From NCBI GenBank assembly GCA_036873755.1, contig JAVTVY010017392.1, positions 186,001 through 250,000 on the forward strand: a DNA stretch of 64,000 nucleotides, given 5' to 3'. Below the pieces are notes generated by a model, which saw only the letters and a program-made list of their open reading frames with translations, did not search any database and had not been told where the DNA came from. This document shows, one piece after another, positions 42,960 through 54,010 of this stretch; positions within the stretch are counted from its first letter, which is position 1, and the number at the start of each line of letters is the position of its first letter. The position numbers and the translations under genes are program-made. This stretch comes from Hanleya hanleyi (lineage: Eukaryota > Mollusca > Polyplacophora > Lepidopleurida > Hanleyidae).

Positions 42960-45254
42960 GAATATATGGTGATACATAGTGTTTGTTCTCAAACAGATTT
43001 GGTGTCTATAAATATCGCGAGCACACACCCAGTTATACGGGCAGAAATGGAATGTGTATATGTCATAATTAATAAGGAGTGGAAGGTATTAATATTGGGA
43101 TATTACAGGAACGTTTCTTTCAACGCATACATGCATACAGCGGCATTTTCAAATTAACGTTGGTATATCTTCCCAGTGATATAATTCAGCGTATTGGTCT
43201 GGGGTGATGATGTGGGGTGGGGAGATGCGGCAGGGGGAAGGACCGAGCAAAGTTACGCTGCCTCTCCTCATTTTAGCCCATGGAATCAATGCGACATTGT
43301 GAATTTATTATATCCGGGTGAGGTTAGATATCTATTCTAATCTAATCTTATTATCATTATCCTATGTCGATACATATTATCCAAATTATTTTCCAGGGCA
43401 AAGTTTGTATTTTTTGTATGAATACCACATATCTTCTCTATGTGCGGCTTAGTAAATGTCTTCCTTGGTAAACATAGATTGAACAGGCCCAATCCTGGAT
43501 TTCCGAGATAAAAGAAGTCAGTCCTAAATAAATATGACCCGATAGCAGCGGCAGTCTTGAATTTGCGGTTCATACTTTTACACTCTTTCCCATGCTTACA
43601 ACAAAGGATATATTTTTGATAAATGAAACCTGGACCACATTTGTAGTTTTAACCTCAAGCTGCCAGAACTATAATCAGTGTAATATAATAGTCCTTTCTG
43701 TGATAATGTGAAGCATATTGCATATTCCGCAAAGTTAAACCAGTTATAAATTGAACTGCAGCAGGCTGTTTGCTTCACTCTTAAAACACAAGTGTTGTAA
43801 TGGTAACATTTTCTAAGTGTTATTACTCAATACAACACTTTAAAATGTTGAATACCAGTGTTATAACATTTAAAGTGTCATAATCTTAAAGACTCTTCGG
43901 ATTTTAACAACATCTAAACAATGTTGTGTATTTTCGCGCCATGCACGGTGGCGCGCGGAGACAGTGAGTAATTTGATTGGCTCTTGCTTCACGTGATACT
44001 TCTGCCATTGCTGGAACGCATGAGCCTGCCTGTGTGTGGGAAAATTCAACGTGCTGTTTCGGTAAGTTTGGTTGTTGTTATTTTGTTAATTTTCTTTGTA
44101 ACTGATTGAATACATTATTAACTTGTTGTTATTGTTGATCTTGATGCTCTTCTCCTTTCCGGCACTCTGATTCGGGTGTTGGCAATCCTTGTTCGCACCA
44201 TCATCGAACAAGTCACCGAGTGCAACTGAACCGAGAAAGCTGAAATGTGAACATTTAGGCCTTTCGGATTATCCTCAGTTCCGATCTGTGATTACCTAGT
44301 AAATTATGATTAAACGGAGATCTGGAAAATCCCCATACTATTATGTTTAAATTGTCATGGGTGGTAACATAACACATCCGATGTAATTGAATGAACAAAT
44401 ATATATGTGTTGGTGCCTGGGAACCTCTCATTTTTTTTCAGTTTGCCAAGGAGTGAAGTATGAGTGTGTTGACCCTGCAGTAAGAGCCCCGGAAAAATGA
44501 GAAATTACAGGCGTCATTTTTATACAATTTTCGTGAATAATTACGGGTTCTGGATCGGTTCTCGTACAGATCAAATCTCGTGCACCTCTCACGTGCGCGC
44601 GTTCAGAGCATGTGGTGACTTTCTATGTGGATTGCTTATGTGTGGGGGAAGTTTAATTTGTCTGTCAAAATTTCTACTTCTTGGTGTAGTTGGAAGTATT
44701 TTTTATTTTTTTTAATTGCTTTCCGGGGTATATACTTCTAGTTTTCATCACACGGGAAGTCCATTTTATCGCCGACCAATATAGGTAGCATGATTGATGA
44801 CTATCATGTTCATTCCACGCAAGTCAGACGACAATCCCATTTCGACAGATGTGTTTATGTCATGTGACACGGGGCGCAGTCATTGGTTTCCTTCGACCGC
44901 CCCTCCCTATCTGCGAACTAATGTTCACAGTGAAATGGCGCGTCATTTCCAGTAAATCAGTGTCATCTTCTACATTTGACAGGAACTGTATAGGAAGATA
45001 TATTCCTTTGTCATTTAGAAAGTGATCATATAACATTATTTTCGTTAGTTCTGGGATTACACTGTCTTAGTCTAGCACAGATTCTAGTGCTGAAAATTGA
45101 TCGATTAAAAAAAATACTGTTTTATGATCACTTTTTAAGCCACAGAAAATAAAGCTTCGTATGTATTCAGCTATATGGAAGCTATGTCATTACGATCATC
45201 GGAGGGGTAATCTGTGTTCGCTTTCAATACTGCCGGTCTGCTACCTTCTAATTT
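42960..45254. other. Stretch without a gene; motif patch and possible 5' exon
   Basis: No protein-coding region recognised. 43787-43935 is an AACACT/AGTGTT-dense patch. A GC-rich patch at 43935-44060 ends in a good splice-donor-like sequence (TTTCGGTAAGTTTGG, ~44057), which could be a non-coding first exon, but nothing downstream confirms it. Confidence 0.4.
43787..43935. repeat. AACACT/AGTGTT-saturated patch
   Basis: Contains AAGTGTTGTAATGG, TAAGTGTTATTAC, ATACAACACTTTAAAATG, CCAGTGTTATAAC and TTTAAAGTGTC within 100 bp, flanked by TTAA on both sides (~43785 and ~43887). It is similar in motif and flanks to the foldback element at 59594-59899, so it may be a shorter relative. Confidence 0.5.
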
Positions 45255-45353
45255 GTGAGAAGCTCGATGGCTGAGTGGTTTAGATCACCGACATATAGTG
45301 CTAGCTGTTAGGTGCATTACTCTGTGGGTCGCTGGTTCGAATCCCGCTCGGGA
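45255..45353 (+). repeat. tRNA-derived SINE head (not a working tRNA)
   Basis: CGATGGCTGAGTGGTTTAG looks like a type II (Leu/Ser-like) tRNA D-arm with a pol III A box, and GCTGGTTCGAATCCCGCTCG is a good B box and T-arm. The acceptor strands pair poorly and no proper anticodon loop is seen, so I call it a SINE 5' end rather than a tRNA gene. The body follows at 45354-45560. Confidence 0.6.
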
Positions 45354-45384
45354 CTCGACCAATTTTACCATTTTTTTAATACTA

Positions 45385-45545
45385 AGATTCACGGGAATTC
45401 AAATACATGTAGATTCTCGCAACGCAGCTCTATGGGAATCCACGAGAATCCAATGCTATCATTTCTATGCAGATTGCTATTATTTTATGGGAATCTGTTG
45501 GATTCCCGTAAATTATTTTGCGGGAGTGCTGACGGGAATCGGATT
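45385..45545. repeat. GGGAATCC/GGATTCCC-rich patch
   Basis: Repeated GGGAATTC, TGGGAATCCACGAGAATCC, TGGGAATC, GGATTCCCG and GGGAATCGG at irregular spacing directly after the SINE head. Unlike a simple tandem repeat, the motif appears in both orientations. Confidence 0.5.
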
Positions 45546-45786
45546 TACATGAAAAAACAAGCAGGGCATGAATTTACCATAAAACTTTGCTAGACCATCG
45601 GGCTGGTATATTTCATTACACTGAGCTGAAATTCTTGAATTACAGAGTGGCTGGTTAGCTAGCTTCAGAACTAAATTCAACTAGACAAGTTCTAAATTCA
45701 CCAGCCACGGGCTTTCGAGCCCTGACTGCCCTACCACTGAACATATGTCTTTCCCTGCTCGCATACCTAAAGTCTTTATTATTTAA

Positions 45787-46100
45787 AGGTTGGGGAAAAC
45801 ACCTTGACATGCTTGAGGCCAATACCTCGTTGGGGTGTAGGGCTATGTCATCTTCAGTTTTTATATATTTATCAAAAAGGGACATCCACACGTACCCCAG
45901 AGTGCATGGATCTTTCAATAGCATCTATGGCTTCATTGTTCCATGATTTTCACAGCAACTTATTGCTTCATTTTATGCGACGTACTAATCATTCAAATTA
46001 GCCACTTCAAAATTTCAAAGATGAAACCTAGCTTCAAATGACATCTTCGGTGAAATATATTTTCTAAATGAAAATGGCATGTGGTGGCATATTTCCATGT
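45787..46100 (+). repeat. Inverted-repeat arm X, left
   Basis: Starts AGGTTGGGGAAAA and includes GGGCTATGTCATCTTCAGTT, CATGGATCTTTCAATAGC, TATGGCTTCATTGTTCCATG and CTTCAAATGACATCTTCGG. The reverse complement of 57120-57455 matches along ~310 bp at roughly 80% by eye (GGGCTATGTCAGCTTCAGTT, CATGGATCTTTCAACAC, CTTCAAATGACATATTCGG). The two arms face each other 11 kb apart. Confidence 0.8.
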
Positions 46101-46167
46101 AAAGGTCATACACAAATTGCAGGATTTGAGAGGCTAGGCCTAGTTTATAAATCAAAGCAAACTGACA

Positions 46168-46640
46168 GACACATACCCTCACAGTAACAAGGTATCCTTA
46201 AGGTATCAAGAAGGTCTCAATAAGGTACAGGCCATAGATCTGACATAGGTACAGGACAGGTACAGTTAAGGGATATACCTTATCTGTACCTCCAAATTTG
46301 TCATTTGATCCAATATGAACAAGGTACAGGTAAGGTACGTTCCAAAAATGCTAATGATGCCTTAACTGTACCTCGCTCGAATAAGGTATCAGTAAGGCAC
46401 AGCAACAAGGTATCTCTAAGGTACTGCTAAGGTATAGTGTAGGTACATGAGGATAAAACCAGTTCAAGAGCAAGGCGCAAGTAAGGTACATAAGGTACAG
46501 AGGTACCATCAAGGTATAGGGTCTTGCGCAAGGTACCAGGAAGGTATATATATATGGTCAGCCATTTTATAGCTGGAGGTACCATTAAGGTACAGCTGAA
46601 GGTACTGGTAAGGTATACACTAGATAGGGTCAACCCAAAC
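46168..46640 (+). repeat. AAGGTAC-saturated patch Y, left (with terminus CCCTCACAGTAACAAGG)
   Basis: From CCCTCACAGTAACAAGGTAT on, about 450 bp in which AAGGTAC, AAGGTATC, AGGTACAG and occasional GTACCTT recur every 10-20 bp. The terminus recurs inverted at ~56880-56905 (ATACCTTGCTACTGTGAGGG), at the far edge of a second such patch. Both patches have the motif mostly in the same orientation, as if they were two halves of one array now split. Confidence 0.75.
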
Positions 46641-48410
46641 CAAAAGATAGCAGTGCATATACGATAGCACACCATAAAAATCAACAAATCCGATTTTAGA
46701 AAATATTTTAGTGTATTTACACAAAAACAGTAATTCTTCCATACATAAAATAGCACTATGAATCATATTTACAACAACATTATTTGTCCGGCTCACTTGT
46801 TTACAGTTATGGTTTGACTGTTCTGTCTTATTCACTGTCCTTTCTTGTTGTATCCAGACATGCTGTTGATTGTTCTCATGTTGACATGGTAGAAAGCAAG
46901 TGAATCAAGGGGAGAGTGTGTGAATTGAAGTCGCTTTCAACAATCTATCAGTCATATAACAATGTTTGTGTCCTATTCCATTTACACCAGGAAACACAAG
47001 TGAACTAAGCGCTGATCACCACAGTCCTCTATTTCGACTCTTTAATCCTGCGACTTTGACACCCATTGCCGGTTGATAACAGGGGCTGTACTTGTTGAAT
47101 GTGTTGTTCAGAAAGCTGAAATGAATAAATAAACATCATTAGAAGGCTGAATACTTTTGCAGCCTGTCCGATGGCAAGTGACTGTGTGATTTCAATGCCC
47201 ATTGTATTAATAATGAAGGTATTTTCTACAATAGTTAAGCTATAATAACTATTATCACAATAATTAATTCCTGAATATCTTCTATCAAAATAGAATAATG
47301 TGAATGCACTATGATATCTCACGAACATACCTACTAAGTAGGGTTTGATATGATTTGAGAGTGAACTCGAGAGATGACTTGGGGGCCCTATGTGCTACCA
47401 TGAGAGAATGTATATAGCAGTCTCTAATTGACAGTGGATACTATTAACTTCCCCATCTGGTCACCGCTGGTGAGTCATTAGCATGGGAAGTATTATCGCC
47501 CTTAGTCCCTATTACCCTGGACACTTATCAGTTCAGCAGTGCAGCATAATGTCACCCATCCAAGTTTTACGAGAACCAGTGTGTCCAACGTGATATGCCA
47601 TATCAGGGAACCTTCAAAAGTCACAGTGAAACATACATCCAAGGGTTCCCGATGAGCATGACCATGCACTCGCTGAACCATCAATAAATACTAAAACAAG
47701 AGCACAGTCTGAACTCAAAATACACCCGAAAAACATATCAGTCTGAACAGCTCAATCATCTGAAACAGAGTATAAACATTTCAATGAAAGAATGGTATAA
47801 AGAACACCTCCATAAAACATGTACCAATGTACAAAATCACAGGATACAGGCCTTGCTGATTTGTTAATTAATTTGCTAACAATGGATACATATACTCTCG
47901 GATATCACGCCACCTTATAAACACAGGAAGGAAGCAATCAGAGATTGCTCAATTGTATGCCCCCCCCCCTTCCACTTTAATCCGACACTGCCCCCGCCAT
48001 TGTTCTGTTCTTTATTGGTTGGCGGAGGCCTAATTTGGATAATTATAAAAATTCTGTTTCAGTCACTTTTTTGCCATGTCTCACATAATATATATTCCAA
48101 ATATCAAGCAACAAGTGATAATACGATGCTTCGATGCAAGATGGTCGCCAGGGCTTTCGCCAAATCCGAAAATGTGACCTGGTTATGAGACCTACATTCC
48201 TTGGGAGTATATTGTGGTGAAATTATGAAGCGATCAGTGAATTTTGTACCCAATTCACTGTTTTTGGGGCAATTTCATACTTCAGGACCTATGTTGTCTG
48301 CTTTGGAATGTAGAATAACATATAATATAGCCATTTTCCTGGTTCAAATCAGTTATGGACGGAGATCCAGCTTGGACAAATAAATATATCCCATTCACTT
48401 AGGTTTAAAC
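46641..48410. other. Stretch without a gene; poly-C run
   Basis: Short open frames only, with no recognised motif. A poly-C run at 47961-47970 in TATGCCCC context resembles the terminal TATGCCCC of the 161-bp-array element and may mark its left end or another element. 48030-48400 is probably the left flank of that element. Confidence 0.4.
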
Positions 48411-49500
48411 AAAGGGCCATAACTCTTGAAAATATAACCGAAAACAGAGAAACTTCACGCTACACACCTATGGGTCACTGACCACATAGCATGCGTATTT
48501 CATACTTGTTCATACAATATTAACCAAGATCCAGCCCTACAAATCCCAATTCACAAAGATTTGAAGAAAAAAGGGCCATAACTCTTGAACATATAGGTGA
48601 AATGTGGAGAAACTTCACGCTGCACAACTACAGGGCACTGATCACATATCCTGCAAATTTCATAATTGTTCATACAATATTCACCGAGATCCAGCCCGGA
48701 CAAGTTCCAATTCACAAAGATTTGAAGAAAAAAGGGCCATAACTCTTGAAAATATAGGCGAAACGCGGAGAAACTTCACGCTGCACAACTACAGGGCACT
48801 GATCACATATCCTGCAAATTTCATAATTGTTCATACAATATTCACCGAGATCCAGCCCGGACAAGTTCCAGTTCACAAAGATTTGAAGAAAAAAGAGCCA
48901 TAACTCTTGAAAATATAGGCGAAACGCGGAGAGACTTCACGCTGCACAACTACAGGGCACTGATCACATATCCTGCAAATTTCATAATTGTTCATACAAT
49001 ATTCACCGAGATCCAGCCCGGACAAGTTCCAATTCACAAAGATTTTAAGAAAAAAGGGCCATAACTCTTGAAAATATATGCGAAACGCAAAGAAAATTCA
49101 CGCTGCACAACTACAGGGCACTGATCACACATCCTGCAAATTTCATAATTGTCCATACAATATTAACCGAGATCCAGCCCGGACAAGTCCCAATTCACGG
49201 AGAATTCAGGAACAAAGGGCCATAACTCTTGAAAATATAAGCGAAACGTGGAGAAACTTTAGGCTGCACAACTGTGGGTCATCGACCACATATCATGCAA
49301 ATTTCATACTTGTCCATACAATATTAACAAAGATCCAGCCCGGACAAGTCCCATTCACAGAGATTTCAGAAAAAGGGCCATAACTCTTGAAAATTATACC
49401 GGAACTCGGAAAAAACTCCACGCTGCACAACTACGAGCCACTGGCCACATTCCATGCAAGTTTCGATCCTGTCCATCAAATATTAACCGAGATATTGCCC
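48411..49500 (+). repeat. Seven tandem ~161-bp monomers (BIV160/pearl-like)
   Basis: Monomers start with AAAGGGCCATAACTCTTGAA at 48411, 48570, 48731, 48892, 49053, 49214 and 49372 (spacing 158-161). Shared segments include CTTCACGCTGCACAACTAC, GGGCACTGATCACATATCC and GAGATCCAGCCCGGACAAG. The monomer length and the array-then-microsatellite layout match the tandem core repeats of bivalve pearl elements and BIV160 satellite, now regarded as non-autonomous Helentrons. The three or four central monomers are almost identical. Confidence 0.9.
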
Positions 49501-49510
49501 GGACAAGAAA

Positions 49511-49578
49511 TTCGGACGGACAGACGGACAGACGGATGGACAGACGGACAGACGGACAGACAGACAGACGGACGGACA
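49511..49578 (+). repeat. GGAC/AGAC microsatellite of the 161-bp-array element
   Basis: CGGACGGACAGACGGACAG and variants. It lies directly after the last monomer, as expected in TR-HINE/pearl elements. Confidence 0.9.
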
Positions 49579-49590
49579 AAGCGATCGCTA

Positions 49591-49617
49591 TATGCCCCCC
49601 CTCTAGTTAGGGGCATA
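49591..49617 (+). other. Terminal hairpin of the 161-bp-array element
   Basis: TATGCCCC (49591-49598), an 11-nt loop, then GGGGCATA (49610-49617). A short hairpin at the 3' end is typical of Helitron/Helentron elements and fits the end of this one. Confidence 0.75.
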
Positions 49618-49640
49618 ATGATAAACATTAGTATTGTGTA

Positions 49641-51080
49641 CTCATTTTGTTTTATCAGCATGATCAGCCCCTAATTCCACCAGTACTCATTTTTTTTCCT
49701 TGGCGAAGTCCAGAGTTGTTGCCCTTGAATTTGTCACCTTGATGAGTTTGCATGTTCAATAAAGGTGGTCGTATTTTCTTGTTTTGGGGTTTGAGGCATA
49801 AACTAAACTACATACAACCAAACCACATATCACATACCACATATCATCCATGGTCGAGAATGAAATACCTATTATTAAGCTGTTCTAAATTAATATGCTG
49901 TTCTAACTGTGAATATCACAATCAGAATGACTCAGTTGCACATTATTGAGAGAAAAAAGGAGAGCCCTTCTCTTCACTGATCTGTGACTTCACTTGAGCA
50001 GTTACTGGGTTATATAATCTCACTTTTCCCTATCTTTTGACCCTGGAGAGTAATTTTGACTCGTGACAACTGGCATAATTTGTGAATATCACAAACAGAA
50101 TGACCCAGTTGCACATTATTGAGTGAACAAAGGAGAGCCCGTCTGTTCACTGATCTGTGACTTCAGTTGAGCAGCTACTGGGTTTATATAATTTCACTTT
50201 TCCCTAACCCTGGAGAGTAATTTGAACTCCTGATAACTGGCATAATTTTATACATATGTACGGTACTATACTTTCCCAGTATTCAAGCATAATGACATAT
50301 TTTTCGAATACTGGGAAAATATAGTACATGTATAAAATTATGCCTTTAATGGACGACGGATGAATTATGAATGACGGACGGACGCTTGTAATTGGGCAGA
50401 AATTCCAGCAGCATGACAAACCGTACAGTGTGTCAGCCAGGATATAAAATCTACCTGTAAAAGTATCTCATTTGGCTAGATTTGGACAGTCTACTAAATT
50501 TCCTTTCTTCATGTCCCTCCCATGTTAAATTTTCAAATTCTTGTCTGTCCAAATTTGAAATTGTCTCTCCATTGGGATATATCTCTGCCTAAATCCTGTT
50601 AATGAGAAAAGACAAATACTTACACTTTAAAGCTGTGCCACTGACAGAGGTAAGATCCCAGGTTTGGGTTTTGAATATCCTTCTGCCTCTGTTACTTGTA
50701 CTACATGTAAGTCAGAATCTGCAAGATGAATATCAAAAGGCAATTATTATAAAACTTGATCAACAGCGATAAAATATATATTATTGTATCGTATCAGTGG
50801 ACATCAAAACTGAGGAATCACCTACTTAACTTGCTCAAAAATCAAATCAGGATAGTAGAAATAATTATAGACATGACACAGCTTCCTTTTTTCCGAGATA
50901 TGGAAATGTCAGCAGTTTACAGACCAGGCTGCTAAGGAAACATGAGGTTATCGGACAATAAGTACAAAAAGGATGAATAGCCGATCACACTATTCAACAT
51001 TTTTAATGGATTCATATCCACTTCAAATTTCATTCACCTGTTGATATTCAAAAATGGATTACAGAGACACCACACGCCCT
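49641..51080 (+). repeat. Direct duplication D, copy 1
   Basis: About 1.44 kb repeated at 51341-54010. Matching blocks include GATGAGTTTGCATGTTCAAT, TGGGGTTTGAGGCATAAAC, TTGGACAGTCTACTAAATTT, TTAAATTTTCAAATTCTTG and CAAATTTCATTCACC. Within this copy, ~165 bp (49915-50081 and 50082-50245) is further duplicated in tandem. It contains a decayed hairpin and a PLE-tail scrap (50346-50396). No gene was recognised. Confidence 0.85.
50346..50396 (+). mobile_element. PLE 3'-tail scrap in duplication copy 1
   Basis: TTTAATGGACGACGGATGAA and GACGGACGGACGCTTGTAAT match the last ~50 bp of the PLE tail. It follows directly on the truncated hairpin. Confidence 0.7.
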
Positions 51081-51551
51081 CAAAACAAGAGTTTTTGGGG
51101 GTGTGGATGGTGGTATTACAGTGAAGTGTCGAAATATGAGGTCTCTGTATATATAACCCCATGCTTTATACAAAAATACACAAGTTCATAAAGTTCGACT
51201 GCGGTTCGCAGTTCATTAGTCGAAGAGACCAACAATTATTTCCTCAGATATTTGGAAATCTGTATTTGTTTTATTATGAGTACTTTGAACTCCAAACTTT
51301 GTATAGCAAGAAAGAATCATGCTCTATATCTTTGCATACTCATTCTTTAACAGCATGTCAGCCCTTAATTCGACAAGTACTCTTTTTTTCCTTGGCCAAG
51401 ACCAGAGTTGTCTGCTAGATGAGTTTGCATGTTCAATAAACATGATAAAGGCGGTCATATTTTTTCAGTTTTGGGGTTTGAGGCATAAACTAAATTACAA
51501 TATCACGTACAACCAAACTATATCACCCATGACCGAGAATGAAATCACAAT

Positions 51552-51893
51552 CAGAATGACTCGGTTGCACATTATTGAGAGAACAAAGGAGAACCCGTCT
51601 GTTCACTGATCTGTGACTTCAGTTGAGCAGCTGCTGGGTTATATAATTTAACTTTCGCTATCTTTTAACAATTGAGAGTAATTTTAACTCTTGATAACTG
51701 GCATAATTTTATACATGTACTATATTTTCCCAGTATTCCAGCATAATGACATATTCTTCGAATACTGGGAAAATATAGTACATGTATAAAATTATGCCAG
51801 CTATCACCAGTTCAAAATAGTCATGGTTTAACAGATAGGGGAAATAACTCAGTAGCTGATCAACTGTTCTCTCAATGATGTGCAACTGAGCCA
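51552..51893. repeat. Foldback element with perfect 41-bp inner palindrome
   Basis: Arms of ~150-190 bp facing each other. The outer parts are imperfect (GACTCGGTTGCACATTATTG against CATGATGTGCAACTGAGCC-type complement). The inner parts are exact over 41 bp (51698-51738 and 51760-51800; ends CTGGCATAATTTTATACATG and complement) with a 21-nt loop. The perfect core against decayed outer arms suggests recent arm-to-arm conversion. Confidence 0.85.
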
Positions 51894-51964
51894 TTGGATT
51901 ATGGACGCTGATATTCTTTAATGGACGATGGCTGAATTATGATTGATGGACCAGACGCTTGTAG
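51894..51964 (+). mobile_element. PLE 3'-tail scrap in duplication copy 2
   Basis: TTGGATTATGGACGCTGATA and GGACCAGACGCTTGTAG are the last ~70 bp of the PLE tail. The slightly longer equivalent of 50346-50396 shows the scrap was there before the duplication. Confidence 0.7.
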
Positions 51965-52422
51965 ATTTTATATCCGGGCTGACACACTCTAGGGTTGGTC
52001 ATGCTGGTGGAAGTTCTGCCCAATTACATGTCCAAGTATCACATTTTGCTAGAATTGGACAGTCTACTAAATTTCCTCTCTTCATATCTCTCCCATGTTA
52101 AATTTTCAAATTCTTGTCTGTCCAAATTTGAAAAATGTCTGTCCGTTGGGATATCTCTGGCTAACATCATACAATCCTGTTAAATTGGAGAAGACAAATA
52201 CTTACACTATACTGCTGTGCCACTGACAAAAATAAGATTCCAGGTTTGGGTCTTGAATATCCTGCTACATGCGTTACTTGTACTAAGTCAGAATCTGCAA
52301 GATGAATATATTATAGGCAATTATTATAAAACTTGATCAATATCGATAAAATATATTATTGTATCCTATCAGTTGACATCAAAAGTGAGAAATCACCTAC
52401 TTAGCCTATTCAAAATTAAATC

Positions 52423-53796
52423 CCCTTACCGAAATCTGCAGGTTGCGGCAAGGTTGCCGCAACCTAATCAGTGTGCCAGAACTGTTGGGGAGAGTATGCC
52501 GCTAGCGGCAATCTCAATTGGTGATTCCACAGTGTGCCGGTACTGGCAAACAGTATGCGGAGAGTGCGCCAGAAGAATATAAAAGTTTGCCGCTAGCGGC
52601 GCACAGTGCGCAGGCAGTTTGCCAGAGCCAAACTGTGGGCCGCTAGCGGCGCACAGTGCGCCGGGAGTGTGCCGGAATCAGAGTATGCCGCTACCGGCAC
52701 ACTCTGTATGGAATGGACTGCACTGAAGATTTAGCCAGCTGTTATTAGTTAACCCAGTTAACTGTTGACCCCTAATTTTCAATCTGGATAGGAAACTATC
52801 CAAACTGTACCAGGGTAGGAATACATCACAGAAGGAACTATACAAAATTAGTGTACCACACTGTACCACACAGTTGAAGTTATAGTTATTAGGGGAATGT
52901 TCTCAGAATTAATTCTGAGACAAAATTTCATTGTAGGATTCTAATGTACCTAGTATAACCTTTCCTATCATTGGACTACTTTTGGTGCACATGAATACAT
53001 ATGTAATTCGGTTCAGGACTTTCAAATCTGGCAGTTGGTGAGAATGGTGGGAGAATATGTTTGCAACCATGAGGAGTTGTTCCTGCTAACTTAGGCCTGC
53101 ATAATTTATACTATTTCCTGGTCATACATGATACAGATTTGTGTGGTAAGTCTGTTTGAATGCAAAGTAACAGTTTGATTATGGTTTAGGCCAGTAATTT
53201 TGTAGACAATTTGTAGTTTTCTCTGCCATGTTGATCAATGTGTTCTTTCCTTCATTCATTGTCTGTTTAGATTTCATTGCATGACAGATCTTATGTACAA
53301 CAGTTTGAGTGGAGTGATTTGTACCATTCATGTGGAGGTCAGGATGATGTCATTCTGACAACCACCATGAAAATATTGATAAGCCCAGAAGTTATTGGAA
53401 CAGTGCGCGGTGAGTTTGCCGGAAGAGTGCGCGGTGAGGTTGCCGGAAGAGTGCGCGGTGAGGTTGCCGGAAGAGTGTGCGGTGAGTTTGCCGGATTAGA
53501 GTGCGCGGTGAGGTTGCCGGAAGAGTGCGCGATGAGGTTGCCGGAAGAGTGCGCGGTGAGGTTGCCGGAAGAGTGTGCCAGAAGGCTGCCGGAATACATA
53601 AGCAGTTTGCGGCCAGCTTGCCGCAATCTGTATAGTGTGCCGGAAAGCTCATTTGCATGTGAAAAACTCTGTTGCGGCAAGGTTGCGGCAAGGTTGCCGC
53701 AAACTCTCCGGCACACTGTAAGCGGTGAGGTTGCCAGAAAGTTTGCGGCAAGCTTGCCGCAACCACTGTGCCAGAAGAATATTATTTCGGTAAGGG
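52423..53796. mobile_element. TIR element with GC-rich internal repeats, unclassified
   Basis: 1374 bp bounded by CCCTTACCGAAAT and its exact complement ATTTCGGTAAGGG. Duplication copy 1 gives the empty site (AATCAGGATAG at ~50843); here AAATC precedes and TCAGGA follows, implying a 2-bp TC duplication or none. Both ends are loaded with GGTTGCGGCAAGGTTGCCGC-type palindromes and GCCGCTAGCGGC. The right third has a 24-bp tandem repeat. The middle (52690-53390) is ordinary AT-rich sequence with no transposase. The class is unknown. Confidence 0.75.
53398..53590. repeat. 24-bp GC-rich tandem repeat
   Basis: About eight copies of GTGCGCGGTGAGGTTGCCGG plus AAGA, one with a 2-bp expansion. As 24 is a multiple of 3 it keeps frames open on both strands. 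That explains the long spurious frames at 53277-54446 (plus), 53339-53824 and 53392-53766 (minus). Confidence 0.9.
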
Positions 53797-54010
53797 TCAG
53801 GACGGCAGAAATAATTATAAACATGACACGCCTTCATTTTTTCCGAGATGTGGAAATGTCAATGTTAACAGACCAGGCTATTGATAAGAAAACGTGGGGT
53901 TATTGGACAATACATACAAAAAGGACAAATTGCCCGATCGTGCTAATTCAACCTTTTCATAGCCACTTCAAATTTCATTCACCCTTTTATATACAAAAAT
54001 GGATTACAGA

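Larger units (their letters stand above)
51341..54010 (+). repeat. Direct duplication D, copy 2 (with inserted element)
   Basis: Second copy of 49641-51080. It carries an extra 1.37-kb TIR element (52423-53796) not in copy 1. It also keeps an intact foldback (51552-51893) that is partly deleted in copy 1, and a ~65-bp segment (51962-52030) inverted with respect to copy 1. Identity over shared parts is roughly 80-85% by eye. Confidence 0.85.

Noticed and set aside
45262..45353. Functional tRNA gene
   Set aside because: Good A and B boxes, but poorly paired acceptor stem and no clear anticodon loop; a SINE head fits better.
46627..46639. GGTCAACCCAAAC match to the terminus of the TTAA element
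   Set aside because: No adjoining TTAA and no inverted partner found nearby; probably chance or a tiny relic.
47029..47328. 99-codon minus-strand frame
   Set aside because: No motif, AT-rich composition and no supporting splice or promoter signals.
49394..49661. SVRLSVCPSVRLS-type frames
   Set aside because: Translation of the GGAC/AGAC microsatellite.
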